Source of the DNA: Tisiphia sp964030975
Lineage (GTDB): Bacteria; Pseudomonadota; Alphaproteobacteria; Rickettsiales; Rickettsiaceae
Assembly (NCBI RefSeq): GCF_964030975.1
Contig: NZ_CAXIQH010000001.1
Coordinates: 496,001 to 560,000 of the forward strand
Reading direction: 5' to 3'
Length of the DNA: 64,000 nucleotides
The position numbers and the translations under genes were made by a program. Shown one piece after another: positions 16,779 through 26,218 of the stretch (positions are counted from its first letter, which is position 1; each line of letters begins with the position of its first letter). The notes beneath the pieces are model-generated. The model was given only the letters and a program-made list of their open reading frames with translations. It ran no database searches and was not told the origin of the DNA.

Positions 16779-18629
16779 TTATATCTCATCAACTCGATAT
16801 TCTAGTGCAACTTCCTTACCACAAAAAGCTATCGCAATCTTAGTAATTTTCTTGATATGCACATGTTCTTTTATTTTAGCGTCATATTGTTTATTTATAA
16901 TTTGCTTTAATCCTATTTTTGCTACAGATTCTAACTCTTCCGGGATTTTGCATATTTTATATTCAACGATAATAGCACTATCTCCACGACCAACTATTGG
17001 TACTAACATATGATCACATCTGCCATATCCAGACTCTCTATTCGATTCTATTACATATTGCACCGTCAGTGGTGCTAATATTCCGCCCATCAGATTATGG
17101 TAATCTCTCTCCACAAGCATATCATGATAGCTGGTTGATTTTAATAAATATTCTTGCAACTTCTCGCCAAATTGAGATATTTGCTGAGTAATTAATAATT
17201 TGATAAAATTATCATACTCATTAATTTTTATATTTAGTCTTTTAGTCACCCATTTTATTACCCTTTCTACATAAATGTTACGTACCTCTGTATTAGGAAT
17301 AGTCAAACGATATCTTGGACTCTCCACATTATCATCAGTAAGTAACGGACTCAAGTAACCGGCAAATAACAATAGACTGAAAAAGATGTTGGGATTATCT
17401 TCGATCTCTCCTAAAGAAACTTGTTTATATAGTTTCTTAACTATGCCTTTCCCTTCTAATAGGCTTTGCAGATCTTCTTGTATATCATCGTCAATGAAGG
17501 CTTTATCCACTAGCGATAAGCCACCACTATCAACCCAGTAAGTATCAAGACTTCCCGCGTGAGCTAAACATTGCATGATCGACCATGGGTTATAGATGAT
17601 TTCTCCTCCAAAATTGTAACCATTATACCAATCTTTTATTTTCTCAGGATTCGTCTCAAGTGGTACTTTGGTTAGTAATTCATCAACTTCTCCTTGGGTA
17701 AAGCCATAAAATTTAGCAAACTTTTTATCAAGCAAAGTATACTCACTAACATTATTTAAATCTGAAAATAAATTAGCTTTAGCGATACGCAATATGCCGG
17801 TAATTACTCCTTTTTCTAAACAAGGATTACCTTTTAAACTACTACCAAACATTCCGCGAAACATCTCTAGTACATCCTCAAACTCTTTTAATCTCTCGCC
17901 AAATTTTAGATAAGCACTATTGATCGGTGTATCATATTCATCGATCAATATATAGACTTTTTGCTTAAAATGTTTGTACAGCACTTCACTTAAAAAACGC
18001 AAACTATTTTTAAAATCATTCTTCTCAAGTTTCCCATCAAAATATCGCCTTAGTTTTTCTTTTTGTGCATTATCTAATAGTCCTGTATCTTCCATCACAT
18101 GATGATTTAAGTAATGATGACTTGCAAATAATTCTATAATTTGATCCTTGATACCTACTTCAATCTCTTGGTAGTTGCTACCCTTAACATCTTTAAAACT
18201 AATAAAAATCACTGGAAATTGACCTTGGTAATCAGATATAATCTCTAAATACTGGGCTATTTGCAACTTTTTAAGTGTTCTTTTTTTACCACTGGCTAAT
18301 CCTAAATCTATTTCGCCCCCGATAAATAATTTGTTATTTACTCTGTCTTTTTCAGGTAAAACCTCACCTCTCTCATCTACCTCTATTTCAAAGAACTTCT
18401 GGAGCATATTCATATTCAAACTCTTACCCCACCGCCTTGGTCTAGCGATCAGGATTACATCACCACTATCTTCCAATAATTCTTTAACCATTAGGCTTTT
18501 ATCAACAAATACATCACTATTTAACAATAATGTTTTAAAATCATCTGTCCCTACCCTCATTCTTGGTAGCTTGTTACCTTGCACAACTTTGCTTTCTTCA
18601 GTTGTGACATTAGCTGTTTTGACAGTCAT
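16779..18629 (-). CDS. AAA-ATPase-like / PD-(D/E)XK nuclease-like protein
   Basis: The 616-residue protein has the N-terminal AAA-ATPase-like domain (Pfam PF09820 type). LARPRRWGKSLNMNMLQKFF is the atypical RPRRxGKS Walker A at residues ~58-77, YILIDEYDTPIN is Walker B and KDWYNGYNFGG is the hallmark following motif. The C-terminal region matches the PD-(D/E)XK-like DUF1703 domain (SAIIVEYKICKIPEELE with ExK). Such proteins are abundant and multi-copy in Rickettsiales and Bacteroidetes. Function is unproven; mobile-element association or defence has been proposed. Full length with no breaks. Its neighbours are two copies of an NLRIA-type sequence. Confidence 0.85.
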   Translation of the reverse strand: MTVKTANVTTEESKVVQGNKLPRMRVGTDDFKTLLLNSDVFVDKSLMVKELLEDSGDVILIARPRRWGKSLNMNMLQKFFEIEVDERGEVLPEKDRVNNKLFIGGEIDLGLASGKKRTLKKLQIAQYLEIISDYQGQFPVIFISFKDVKGSNYQEIEVGIKDQIIELFASHHYLNHHVMEDTGLLDNAQKEKLRRYFDGKLEKNDFKNSLRFLSEVLYKHFKQKVYILIDEYDTPINSAYLKFGERLKEFEDVLEMFRGMFGSSLKGNPCLEKGVITGILRIAKANLFSDLNNVSEYTLLDKKFAKFYGFTQGEVDELLTKVPLETNPEKIKDWYNGYNFGGEIIYNPWSIMQCLAHAGSLDTYWVDSGGLSLVDKAFIDDDIQEDLQSLLEGKGIVKKLYKQVSLGEIEDNPNIFFSLLLFAGYLSPLLTDDNVESPRYRLTIPNTEVRNIYVERVIKWVTKRLNIKINEYDNFIKLLITQQISQFGEKLQEYLLKSTSYHDMLVERDYHNLMGGILAPLTVQYVIESNRESGYGRCDHMLVPIVGRGDSAIIVEYKICKIPEELESVAKIGLKQIINKQYDAKIKEHVHIKKITKIAIAFCGKEVALEYRVDEI

Positions 18630-18778
18630 ATTTATTATCCAATCATCTATTTATTACAAATTTTATGCTATGACTTTTTGCGATAAAAGTCCTGGCAATA
18701 AAGACCCTTTCATTATTATTTAAAACCACTCTATTCAACATAATTAAACCTGAACTTACCCTATCATTTCCAAACATA

Positions 18779-19120
18779 TTACATACTCATTCCCATACCT
18801 TTACTTTGTTGAATTTTCTCCTGTTGCATTTCTTCTAGATGCTGCCTATCTAACACCTTCTGGAAGTTTCTGATTTGGTTGATAGTTTTGGTTATTGATC
18901 CATTACAGTAACTCTTGTTACTATTATTATAATGATTAACTTCCGTATAGTCATCCTGAATATGTAAATTATATCTTAGCGAAGCTACAGCAATTCTTAA
19001 ATTATGGATTACTAAATTCTTACCTTCTGATAAAGCTTCACTTTGTTCAACGTCGCTAGTATTATTGTCATTAAACCCTGGGGTTAAGGCTTTATCCAGT
19101 TTAGCCGTGATAGATTTAGA
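18779..19120 (-). pseudogene. C-terminal fragment of an unrecognised protein, truncated by the IS66-like element
   Basis: About 113 codons (SKSITAKLDKALTPGFNDNN, then EGKNLVIHNLRIAVASLRYN, ending QQSKGMGMSM) run upstream directly into the IS66-like terminal repeat at 19121, so the N-terminus is missing. A polar, helix-rich tail ending in a methionine/glycine-rich stretch resembles the ends of some mobilisation proteins, but I cannot assign a family. A shorter homologous fragment lies at 16700-16775. Confidence 0.45.
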
Positions 19121-19200
19121 GTATACTTGCAGCAAAACTGCATAACTCTATTAAATTTTTTTGTTAGTATGAATTTATTTTATAAATTTGGGTTCCTACT

Positions 19201-19764
19201 ATGCAAATACCATCAATTACTGTTGAGCAAGTAGCTCAGCAATTTAAAGCCTGGCGTCAAACTAAAACTAACAAGTTTGATCCCATACCAAACCATCTAA
19301 AGGAATTAGTTCGCCAGCTACTCCATCACTATTCTTGCAAAGATATAGTGAAACCTATTGAATTAGGTGATACAAACTTTGTGTCATACCTGCGAAAGCA
19401 GGTATCTAGATTCCCGCCTACGCGGGAATGACAACTTACAATAGTTATGTTCTTTATCACCTAATCCTATAGGCATAACTATATAGCCAAACATCTCAAT
19501 ATTAATAAAACAATAATTAGTTCAATTCAACAAGCCCATCAACCTTCCCTCAAAACTTCTCCTACCTCAACTTCAAATAAAGAACTGCAACAAGATATTA
19601 ATTTCCTTCCATTTCAACTAGTAAATTCTATAGATACTGATCCTGTGGCTACTCCCAAACAAAATTACTACACTTGCCACATTATTAAACCAAATGGTAC
19701 CAAGCTTATTATCCAAACATTGGATCCAAAAATCATAATTCAGACATTTCTATGCTGCAACTAA
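19201..19764 (+). pseudogene. IS66 accessory ORF (TnpA-like), interrupted by a TA-MITE
   Basis: The first part reads MQIPSITVEQVAQQFKAWRQ, then HLKELVRQLLHHYSCKDI, and enters the TA-MITE at 19346. Removing the MITE plus one TA continues as AKHLNINKTIISSIQQAHQP to a stop at 19764, giving 141 residues in one frame, overlapping tnpB by 13 bp. The sequence shows the HTH-like organisation of IS66 OrfA proteins. The ATG lies inside the terminal inverted repeat. Confidence 0.75.
19346..19481 (+). repeat. TA-MITE copy 4, inside the IS66 accessory ORF
   Basis: 136 bp, TAGTGAAACC...GGCATAACTA, TA on each side. Excision joins CKDI to AKHLNINK in frame. Confidence 0.9.
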
Positions 19765-20105
19765 CCCCTCAGTCAGTTATTTTTGTTGCCACTATTGCCA
19801 TCGACTTTCGTAAGGGTATCGATGGTTTAATAGCTGTTTGCAGACAAAAACTTTCTTCCAACCCTCTTAATGGTTCCTTGTTTTTATTCTATAATAAAAA
19901 CAGAACTGCCATTAAAATTTTGTCCTTTGATGGTCAAGGCTTTTGGTTATGCTCTAAACGCCTATCCAAAGGTAAATTTACGGCAAAACTTTCCCCATCT
20001 GATAATTCATCTTATCAGATTTGTTATAGAACCTTACACATTCTTATTCATAATGGTGATCCTAGTTCTGCCAAACTCTCTAATGATTGGCTTCCTGTCA
20101 TTTAA
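19752..20105 (+). CDS. tnpB: IS66 TnpB (Orf2)
   Basis: The 117-residue protein matches the IS66 OrfB family along its length: IDFRKGIDGLIAVCRQKLSS corresponds to the conserved 'MRKSFDGLAALV' region, and GSLFLFYNKNRTAIKILSFD and GQGFWLCSKRLSKGKF to the rest. It is an accessory protein needed for transposition of canonical IS66. The last bases overlap the stop of the oppositely oriented tnpC. Confidence 0.85.
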   Translation: MLQLTPQSVIFVATIAIDFRKGIDGLIAVCRQKLSSNPLNGSLFLFYNKNRTAIKILSFDGQGFWLCSKRLSKGKFTAKLSPSDNSSYQICYRTLHILIHNGDPSSAKLSNDWLPVI

Positions 20106-21747
20106 GCTGCCGTCTCGATTAATTCCGTATTATTTATATATCTTGCATAGGCAAAAGGTGTATAATTCGTAGGATGCTTCTTTGCTTTGCTACTCTGCTC
20201 TTGCAGCCAATTTAAATATTTAAAGGCATTGATCTCATTCTCACTACAAGTCTTTACTATACTATACAGACCACTATGTATCTCAGCACTATTGATTGTT
20301 TTAAAGAATAATGAATTCTTCCTTTGTAAAATAATGGTACGTAGTGACCTCTCAGCCCAATTATTATCAAGACTGCTAACTGGAATTTTCAAAAATTGCG
20401 TCAAACCTTCTTTATTATTTAACCAATATTTCATAGCTTGCCCAAACCTACTATTAGGCTCAACTTTCTTGTCGTTAAATAATTCGTCTATTTTGTTATA
20501 TATGTTTTCTATATATTTACTGCTATGTTCCTGATGGTACTTCAGCTTTTCCTCAAGGCTCATCTCTTTACATTGATGTTCATTATGGTAAATCCCACCA
20601 GTCTGTTTGAGAAAATATCCGCATTCTTCAGGGTAATATGGTTCATTCTCTGTAAATTTTCTCTGCCCATGTGACAAACAATTGATCATCACTATTATTG
20701 CCAGTAATTCTTTATCTGCTTCTGATAATACTGGGTTATTATTGTTACTTGCGTCAGTCATTAAATGAATAGAATCTGTTCTATTCTTACGATTCTTTAG
20801 TACGTTACCAATATTTTCCCCACCATGCTTATTACCGGTAAAATATAAAACTATCACCTCATTATTGGCAGTCTTAGCACATATAGTAGTGGTATAACAG
20901 CTGCGTCCTTTCTTATTTTGAGTACGTAATTTTTTATTGGCTACAGTAATTTCTAAAATCCTGGCTCTAGTATCATCAAGATTCAGTGAGCTACATTCGG
21001 CAGCCATTTCCAATAATACCCTGTAAATTTCAGCTCCACCACCTTCTTGCCAAACATCTAAATATTGTTGCCACAACGAGCTATATGATACAGGAACCCC
21101 GCTTAAACTTTGCAACCTAGATAAACGATAGAAGGGAGTACCGTAGGTCTTTTGTAACACTATTGCACTTTTGCTACTATTTGTCCATTTGTTGATATTC
21201 TTATTGTTCATAACTGTATAATCGCAAGCATTACAGCGTAACGTTTTCTTTACATATCTGTTGACTGTAATTGGAGCATTACCTGTAAATTGTAGCAATT
21301 TTCTAGCTTCACTATTATAGAGTTTACCATTATCACAGTGAGGACAGCTATCACCACTACAAAAATTCTCAGGAGATAAATAGCTGGTATTCGCATCCTG
21401 ATAATCATCAAAACCATATTTACCTTGCCAATTACTGCGATCTTTCTTCTTGGGACTATTGCAACCTTCCCCATTCCCACCATTTTCGTTATCAGATTCA
21501 TTTGGTGGTTCTTTTAATGAATCTGAACTATCTTTTTTATGTTATCTGCCTTAAAACCAATCATCATCTCCTTAAGCTTATTTATACTGATGTTTGATGA
21601 TGCTAGCTTGTCTATTAGATCGTTACAAAATTTCACAAGTTCTATCACCGCTTGCTGATCATCTCCTGTTAATGAACTTGCCTTAATATGTTGTATTAGT
21701 TCTTCTCGTTCCTCAGCACTTAAGGTCGCTACTTTTGGCTTTTTCAT
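20102..21747 (-). CDS. tnpC: IS66 TnpC transposase, two frames joined by a probable -1 frameshift
   Basis: Frame 1 (from ATG 21747) encodes MKKPKVATLSAEEREELIQH through GFKADNIKK, then stops at 21514. Frame 2 carries the rest: SLKEPPNESDNE, an IS66 zinc ribbon (CSGDSCPHCDNGKLYN...LRCNACDY) and the DDE transposase core (LNLDDTRARI, LMTDASNNNN, VSSLDNNWAERSLRTI). The frames overlap at A-AAA-AAG (minus strand, 21538 to 21532), the canonical -1 slippery heptamer in the correct phase. A -1 slip yields a 548-residue protein, normal TnpC size. Alternatively it is a simple indel in the A-run. The gene runs opposite to tnpB, which is unusual for the family. Confidence 0.75.
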
Positions 21748-21919
21748 TTTGATTCATTCATTACGTTTAATAATTGAAATGTTATAGTATAACTGATAGT
21801 TTTTCAACCAGTTTTTTTACTAATCGGTGATATTTGCATAGTAGGAACCCAAATTTATAAAATAAATTCATACTACCAAAAAAATTTAATAGAGTTATGC
21901 AGTTTTGCTGCAAGTATAC

Positions 21920-22324
21920 CTTTAAATAACGATTAACTGTGGGTTTAGTAAGCAAACCTTTAGTAGGGATAATTTGCTTACCATCTACCTCTACTCCATG
22001 ATCCTCCAATATTGCTATAGCTCTAGGTGTAGAGAGTTGCTTCCCTTTACGATTAGTTGAACGAATTTTAAGTGCAGCTATCAATTCACAATAACGTAAC
22101 ATTTCCTCAAAGCTAGTTTTCCTTGGCTTATTGTAGTCAGCACGCTTGATAGAACGAGGCTGACTATAGTTTTTAATTGCACGACGTACTGTGGAAAATG
22201 AAACACTGAACACCTCAGCGGTTTCTTTAATAAGTTTATTCCTATCTGGATGCTTTGCAGATAAATTAGCAAGTTGGTGATATAAAGTTACTATTATCTC
22301 AGTAGGAAGCGGCTTTTTTGCCAT
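21920..22324 (-). pseudogene. HTH/integrase-like protein, N-terminal fragment cut by the IS66-like element
   Basis: About 135 residues: a helix-turn-helix near the start (LIKETAEVFSVSFSTVRRAI), then FEEMLRYCELIAALKIRSTN and a second winged-helix-like part ending TKPTVNRYLKVY. This is the arrangement seen at the N-terminus of Mu-type/rve transposases. The frame then enters the IS66-like end at 21919, so the catalytic domain is absent. The ATG at 22324 overlaps the stop of the upstream serine recombinase, implying the two formed an operon in one mobile element. Confidence 0.55.
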
Positions 22325-22325
22325 T

Positions 22326-22958
22326 CTATACAACCTGTTTTAAAGAAGTATATGAAATTTTGCTAATCCCCCTTTTTTTAAGCCAGTGATGTAGGTTAGC
22401 TTCCGTACAACCATATCGCATTGCAATAAACTTTTGAGTTGCTCCATTAACCAATAGAGCTTCAATCTCGGGACGATAAATATCTAGTTTGCTTTTTCCT
22501 ATTCCTTGTGGACGACCTAAACTCATACCAGCTTCTTTACGTACTCGTAAAGCTTCTGTAGTACGTTTAGAAATCAAATCACGTTCTATTTCTGAAGCCA
22601 TAGAAAATGCCATAGCAACAATTCTACTTTGAATAGTATTATCTAGTTGCCAATTACCCTTAACAGCATAAATAGCAATACCTTTTGCACTAGCTATTGA
22701 TAAAATCTCCATACATTCGAGCATACTACGACCTAATCTTGATAATTCGCTAACAATAATTTTATCCCCATTCTTCATCTCATCTAAAATTATAGCAATT
22801 TTACGTTTACGCCAATTAATTTTACCTGAGATAAATTCCTCGACAAAGGATACCCTACCTAAATTTTTTTCATTGGCTAAATATAAAATAGCTGCTTTAT
22901 TTTTTTCAATATCTTGGTCAATAGTTGATACCCGTAAATATGCTATTGTTTTGCTCAT
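22326..22958 (-). CDS. serine recombinase (resolvase/invertase family)
   Basis: The 210-residue protein has the complete small serine recombinase architecture. The catalytic Ser is in TIAYLRVSTIDQD, with the DKIIVSELSRLGRSMLECME motif (conserved arginines), the long E helix (IVAMAFSMASEIERDLISKR) and a C-terminal helix-turn-helix (ATQKFIAMRYGCTEANLHHW). It looks intact. It overlaps the HTH/integrase-like fragment downstream and probably resolved or integrated that element. Confidence 0.88.
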   Translation of the reverse strand: MSKTIAYLRVSTIDQDIEKNKAAILYLANEKNLGRVSFVEEFISGKINWRKRKIAIILDEMKNGDKIIVSELSRLGRSMLECMEILSIASAKGIAIYAVKGNWQLDNTIQSRIVAMAFSMASEIERDLISKRTTEALRVRKEAGMSLGRPQGIGKSKLDIYRPEIEALLVNGATQKFIAMRYGCTEANLHHWLKKRGISKISYTSLKQVV

Positions 22959-23047
22959 AACACTTAATTATTTTTTATGATAAAATCATACTTAAAAGAA
23001 AAGCGAATAATAAGTATATTTTTATAATATTTCTTATAAAAATTGTC

Positions 23048-23126
23048 ATTTCGTGGAGTAGACGTAATAGTCACCTATTACGCCCCTCGTTAGATCCGCA
23101 TCGTGCCCTATTAAGGCAATGGGCTC
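23048..23126 (-). ncRNA. group II intron domains V and VI
   Basis: On the minus strand the 34-nt segment 23126-23093 (GAGCCCATTGCC...GGGCACGATGCGGATC) matches intron domain V, including the AGC triad. It is followed by a domain VI hairpin (CGTAATAG-GTGA-CTATTACG) and a CTACTC 3' end. It sits just downstream of the reverse transcriptase ORF, the expected place. Confidence 0.65.
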
Positions 23127-23139
23127 AAGATATCATCAT

Positions 23140-24363
23140 TTACACAGTATGTACACTTAACATGACATGATATACTTTTACCTTTGGCAAAGGGTGGCGT
23201 ATAATGAAAAGTTTAAATTGTTCCCAGTTAAGTGATTTCTTTTGACTGCGTCTGTTTAGCCATTTGAACATTATTTTAACCGCCTTCCATATGAAACTAT
23301 CTACTGCATTGCAATTGTGCGACACTCCATAATATTGGATATGTCCTCTAAGCTTGCTGCAGAATGTTGCCCATATGATAGGTAGTTTGCATTTGTTTCT
23401 AATGCCTTTACCCCAGTCATTAACTTTCTTTAACTTGGCTCTTATTCTTTTTCCACTACTCTTTACTTTAGGTATTATTCTACCATTCCTAGACCTTCCC
23501 AGATAAAAGGTAAATCCTAGAAAATCAAAGACCTCCTGTTTTATACCTCGAAACAGCTGACTCTTTGAAAATCTGACCACTCTGGTCTTTTCTTCATTAA
23601 GTTTAAGTTTATACTTTTCGAGTCGTTTTGCAAGAACTGCTTTAATCTTCTTTGCATCCTCTTCATATCTACAGCATATCACCGCATCATCACAGTAGCG
23701 AAATAACTCTACCTCTCCCCTGCAATGCTGGGTAACTACTTTTTTAATCCATTCATCTAGTACATAATGAGCAAATATATTCGCAAGTACGGGGCTTACA
23801 ATACTTCCTGCAATTACCCCTTCTTCCTGGATAGTTAACTCTCCATCAGATAATACTCCCGCCTTAAACATACGGATTAAATACCTAATTAGCCTCATAT
23901 CCTGGACTTTCTCCTGTAATATTTCGATCAATATCTTCCTGTCCACTGTACCAAAAAAGTTTGCTAAGTCTAAGTCTATTATGCTCTCAACCTCCTTTTC
24001 ATAAAGATGTTTTGAAAGCTCTCTTACTGCATCATGACATCCAATTCCTGCCCTGAAACCGTAGGAACATTTAAGGAATAATGGCTCATAGATGTTCTCA
24101 AGTACTTTCTTCATCATCTTTTGGCAGAGCTTATCTTCGAAATTGCTAATCCCTAAAGTCCTATATTTACCCGGGCTTCCTTCCTTTGGTATCTTTACCT
24201 CTAGTATATTCCCTGGTTTATATACCATATTCTTTAGCTTACTAGCCAATTCTCTGATATTCTCTGTAAGGTTTAAGCTATAGTTTGATTTGTCCATACC
24301 ATCTGTTCCAACTGCTTTCTTCGCATCAAGCTCTTGGTAACATTTGGTAGTAGACCTAACCAA
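23140..24363 (-). pseudogene. ltrA: group II intron reverse transcriptase/maturase, N-terminally truncated
   Basis: The frame encodes an RT from the RT0/RT1 region onward: AKKAVGTDGMDKSNYSLNLT, the RT1 segment KYRTLGI, FLKCSYGFRAG (RT2), IIDLDLANFFGTVDR (first catalytic Asp), EEGVIAGSIVSPVLANIF and the YCDD active site (FRYCDDAVICC). The maturase X region (FCSKLRGHIQYYGVSHNC) follows. The ~50 N-terminal residues normal for this family are absent: the frame opens only with a TTG at 24363, immediately after a stop codon, where intron RNA-like sequence begins. The usual PQGG motif is altered to IAGS. It is therefore likely inactive unless expressed unusually. Confidence 0.72.
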
Positions 24364-24690
24364 TCACTCAATTAGACCCCTCCTCAGAACCGTACGTGCG
24401 GAACTACCGCATACGGCTCCCGAAAAGCAAGATAGTTTGCTAGGTTGACCTCTAGTTTTCTGTTGCTTGCTGTCTTGTGTAGAACATCAGCTTCCACTAC
24501 CAATAAAATTTCGGGGCTATTACGTTCACCATTTGGTTTCGGCTCGAATGTTTCGCTGTCTACGCTTCACCACTGTTGTTACCTTCAGCAGTGCAAGACT
24601 CGCTATATGGTGGAGCTAGCTTCTCCTTCCATAACAGGACTTTCACCTGTAAGACTAATGCGCCTTTTCTTGGCACACACACACTTTCTT
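24364..24690 (-). ncRNA. group II intron RNA segment: 5' end and a second domain V
   Basis: Reading the minus strand from 24690, a GTGTGTGTGCC 5'-like end leads through GGTGAAAGTCCTGTTATGGA and GTGAAGCGTAGACAGCG/ATGGTGAACGTAATAGCCC blocks typical of domain I. It reaches a 34-nt domain V (24420-24387: GGAGCCGTATGCGG...CCGCACGTACGGTTC) and GAGGAGGGG. This second domain V lies upstream of the RT ORF, which also has one downstream. The piece directly follows a GGCTCTGTCCAAGAAAGTGT terminal repeat (24683-24700) like that of the IS256 element. Confidence 0.55.
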
Positions 24691-24724
24691 GGACAGAGCC
24701 CAGCATTACTCTTGTGTTTATATA

Positions 24725-26218
24725 TTATTTAGTTATCTGTTGCGTCAATTCTTCAATCATTTTTTGCTGTGCTTTAATCTGACTTTGCAGTGCCTCAATA
24801 GTATTATTAGCTTCAATATTATCAGCAATTTCTTTTGTTGCCTTTGGCATAGTTATTTCATTTTCTGGAAAAAATCCTAGGTCTTCTAGAATCTTGTCTA
24901 ATGGAACCGCAGATTTGTCCTGGAACTCTCTAACTTGCTCCTTCCCTATAATATCATATACTCCAGTTGACCTTTGATCCTTATGACCTAAAGCCTCAGC
25001 TATTATCTCTCTATCTGCTCCAACTTTACGCATCCAACTGCCGTGTGTTCTTCTTAAATCATGTATCCTTAAATCTTCAATACCAGCCAATTTACAAATT
25101 TTCTGCCAAATATAATCAGGGGAGGCTATGTGACCACTTTTACTCTGATCGCTAGGAAATACCCATATTGATTTATTATTATTCTCTTTTTCTCTCATTG
25201 TCAATATCCTTAGGGCGGAGTTCACTAAATGAACTCTTTGTGTTTTATTATTTTTAGCAGACTTAGCTGGTATAGACCATGTCATATTTTCAAAATTAAT
25301 ATCCTGCCATTTCATAGAAAAAACATTACTTTTCCTTGCTCCAGTGAATAATAGCATTAATATCACATCCGCAATTATCCTAGTACATTTCTCAATAACT
25401 ACATTAATGAACCTTGACAGTTCCTCTTGGGTTGCAATATATCTTTCTCTGACGTTTTCTAGATTTTTCTCAATATCCTTTGCTGGATTCTTATCTAACA
25501 TTTGCCATCTAATACCTCTATTGAACATCGCACTAAATAACTTAAGAAAGTTGTTAGCACTATATATACCTCTATTATTACTAATATTATTAAACGTTTT
25601 CTGAATATCATCCATTGTCACAGTAGATATTTTTATTTCATAATAATCTTTACCATATAGAGTCATTTTAGCAATATCAGACTTCCAGCCCTTATTCTTA
25701 CGTTTACAGTGTTCTTCAATATATTTATCAAAGAACTCTTTAACGGTTAACTTGGTTAGTTTATCATCTATTGGATTATTTGTAATAGCTAATTTTTCAA
25801 GAGGGTTAATGCCTTTACAAATCTCAGCTTTCATCTCAATAGCTTTGTTTCTTGCTTCTACTACTGATATAGTTATGCCTATAGGATTAGGTGATAAAGA
25901 ACATAACTATTGTAAGTTGTCATTCCCGCGTAGGCGGGAATCTAGATACCTGCTTTCGCAGGTATGACACAAAGTTTGTATCACCTAATTCAATAGGTTT
26001 CACTATATCTCCGACTTAGATAAACTACCTAACTTAATATGACGTTGTTTACCACCAACTGTTCTTCGTAAGTAAAAAACCTTGCTTTTGTTCTTTCCGG
26101 ACGACGCTATGAGCAGTAAGCCGTCTTCTTTGGTATCATTATAGTAATCTTGTCCAGTTTTAGGGCAAATAATTTTGTTTGTAGATTCTTGAGTAAAATG
26201 CGAATTAAAAGTTGTCAT
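24725..26218 (-). pseudogene. prophage-type tyrosine integrase split by a TA-MITE
   Basis: The N-terminal arm-binding domain (26218 to ~26006) reads MTTFNSHFTQESTNKIICPK...KVFYLRRTVGGKQRHIKLGS. After the 136-bp element the frame resumes EARNKAIEMKAEICKGINPL and continues to 24725. Excision with one TA rejoins SLSKSEI to SVVEARNK exactly in frame. The catalytic domain retains Arg (TGARKSN), His-x-x-Arg (HDLRRTHGS), His (LGHKD) and Tyr (GVYDII), and a coiled coil ends the protein. Apart from the insert the gene seems functional, so the inactivation is probably recent. Confidence 0.88.
25870..26005 (+). repeat. TA-MITE copy 5, inside the tyrosine integrase
   Basis: 136 bp, TAGTTATGCC...GGTTTCACTA, TA on both sides. 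The empty site GA-TA-TCTCCG restores the integrase frame. Confidence 0.92.

Larger units (their letters stand above)
19121..21919. mobile_element. IS66-like element with 89-bp terminal inverted repeats and convergent genes
   Basis: Left end 19121-19209 and right end 21831-21919 are inverted copies of 89 bp with one mismatch (GTATACTTGCAGCAAAACTG...CTACTATGCAAATA). Between them lie tnpA-like (split) and tnpB on the plus strand and tnpC on the minus strand, whose stop codons overlap at 20102-20105. Canonical IS66 elements carry all three genes in one direction with short terminal repeats. The element interrupts an HTH gene on the right and truncates a different ORF on the left, with no matching target duplication. 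Confidence 0.75.
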
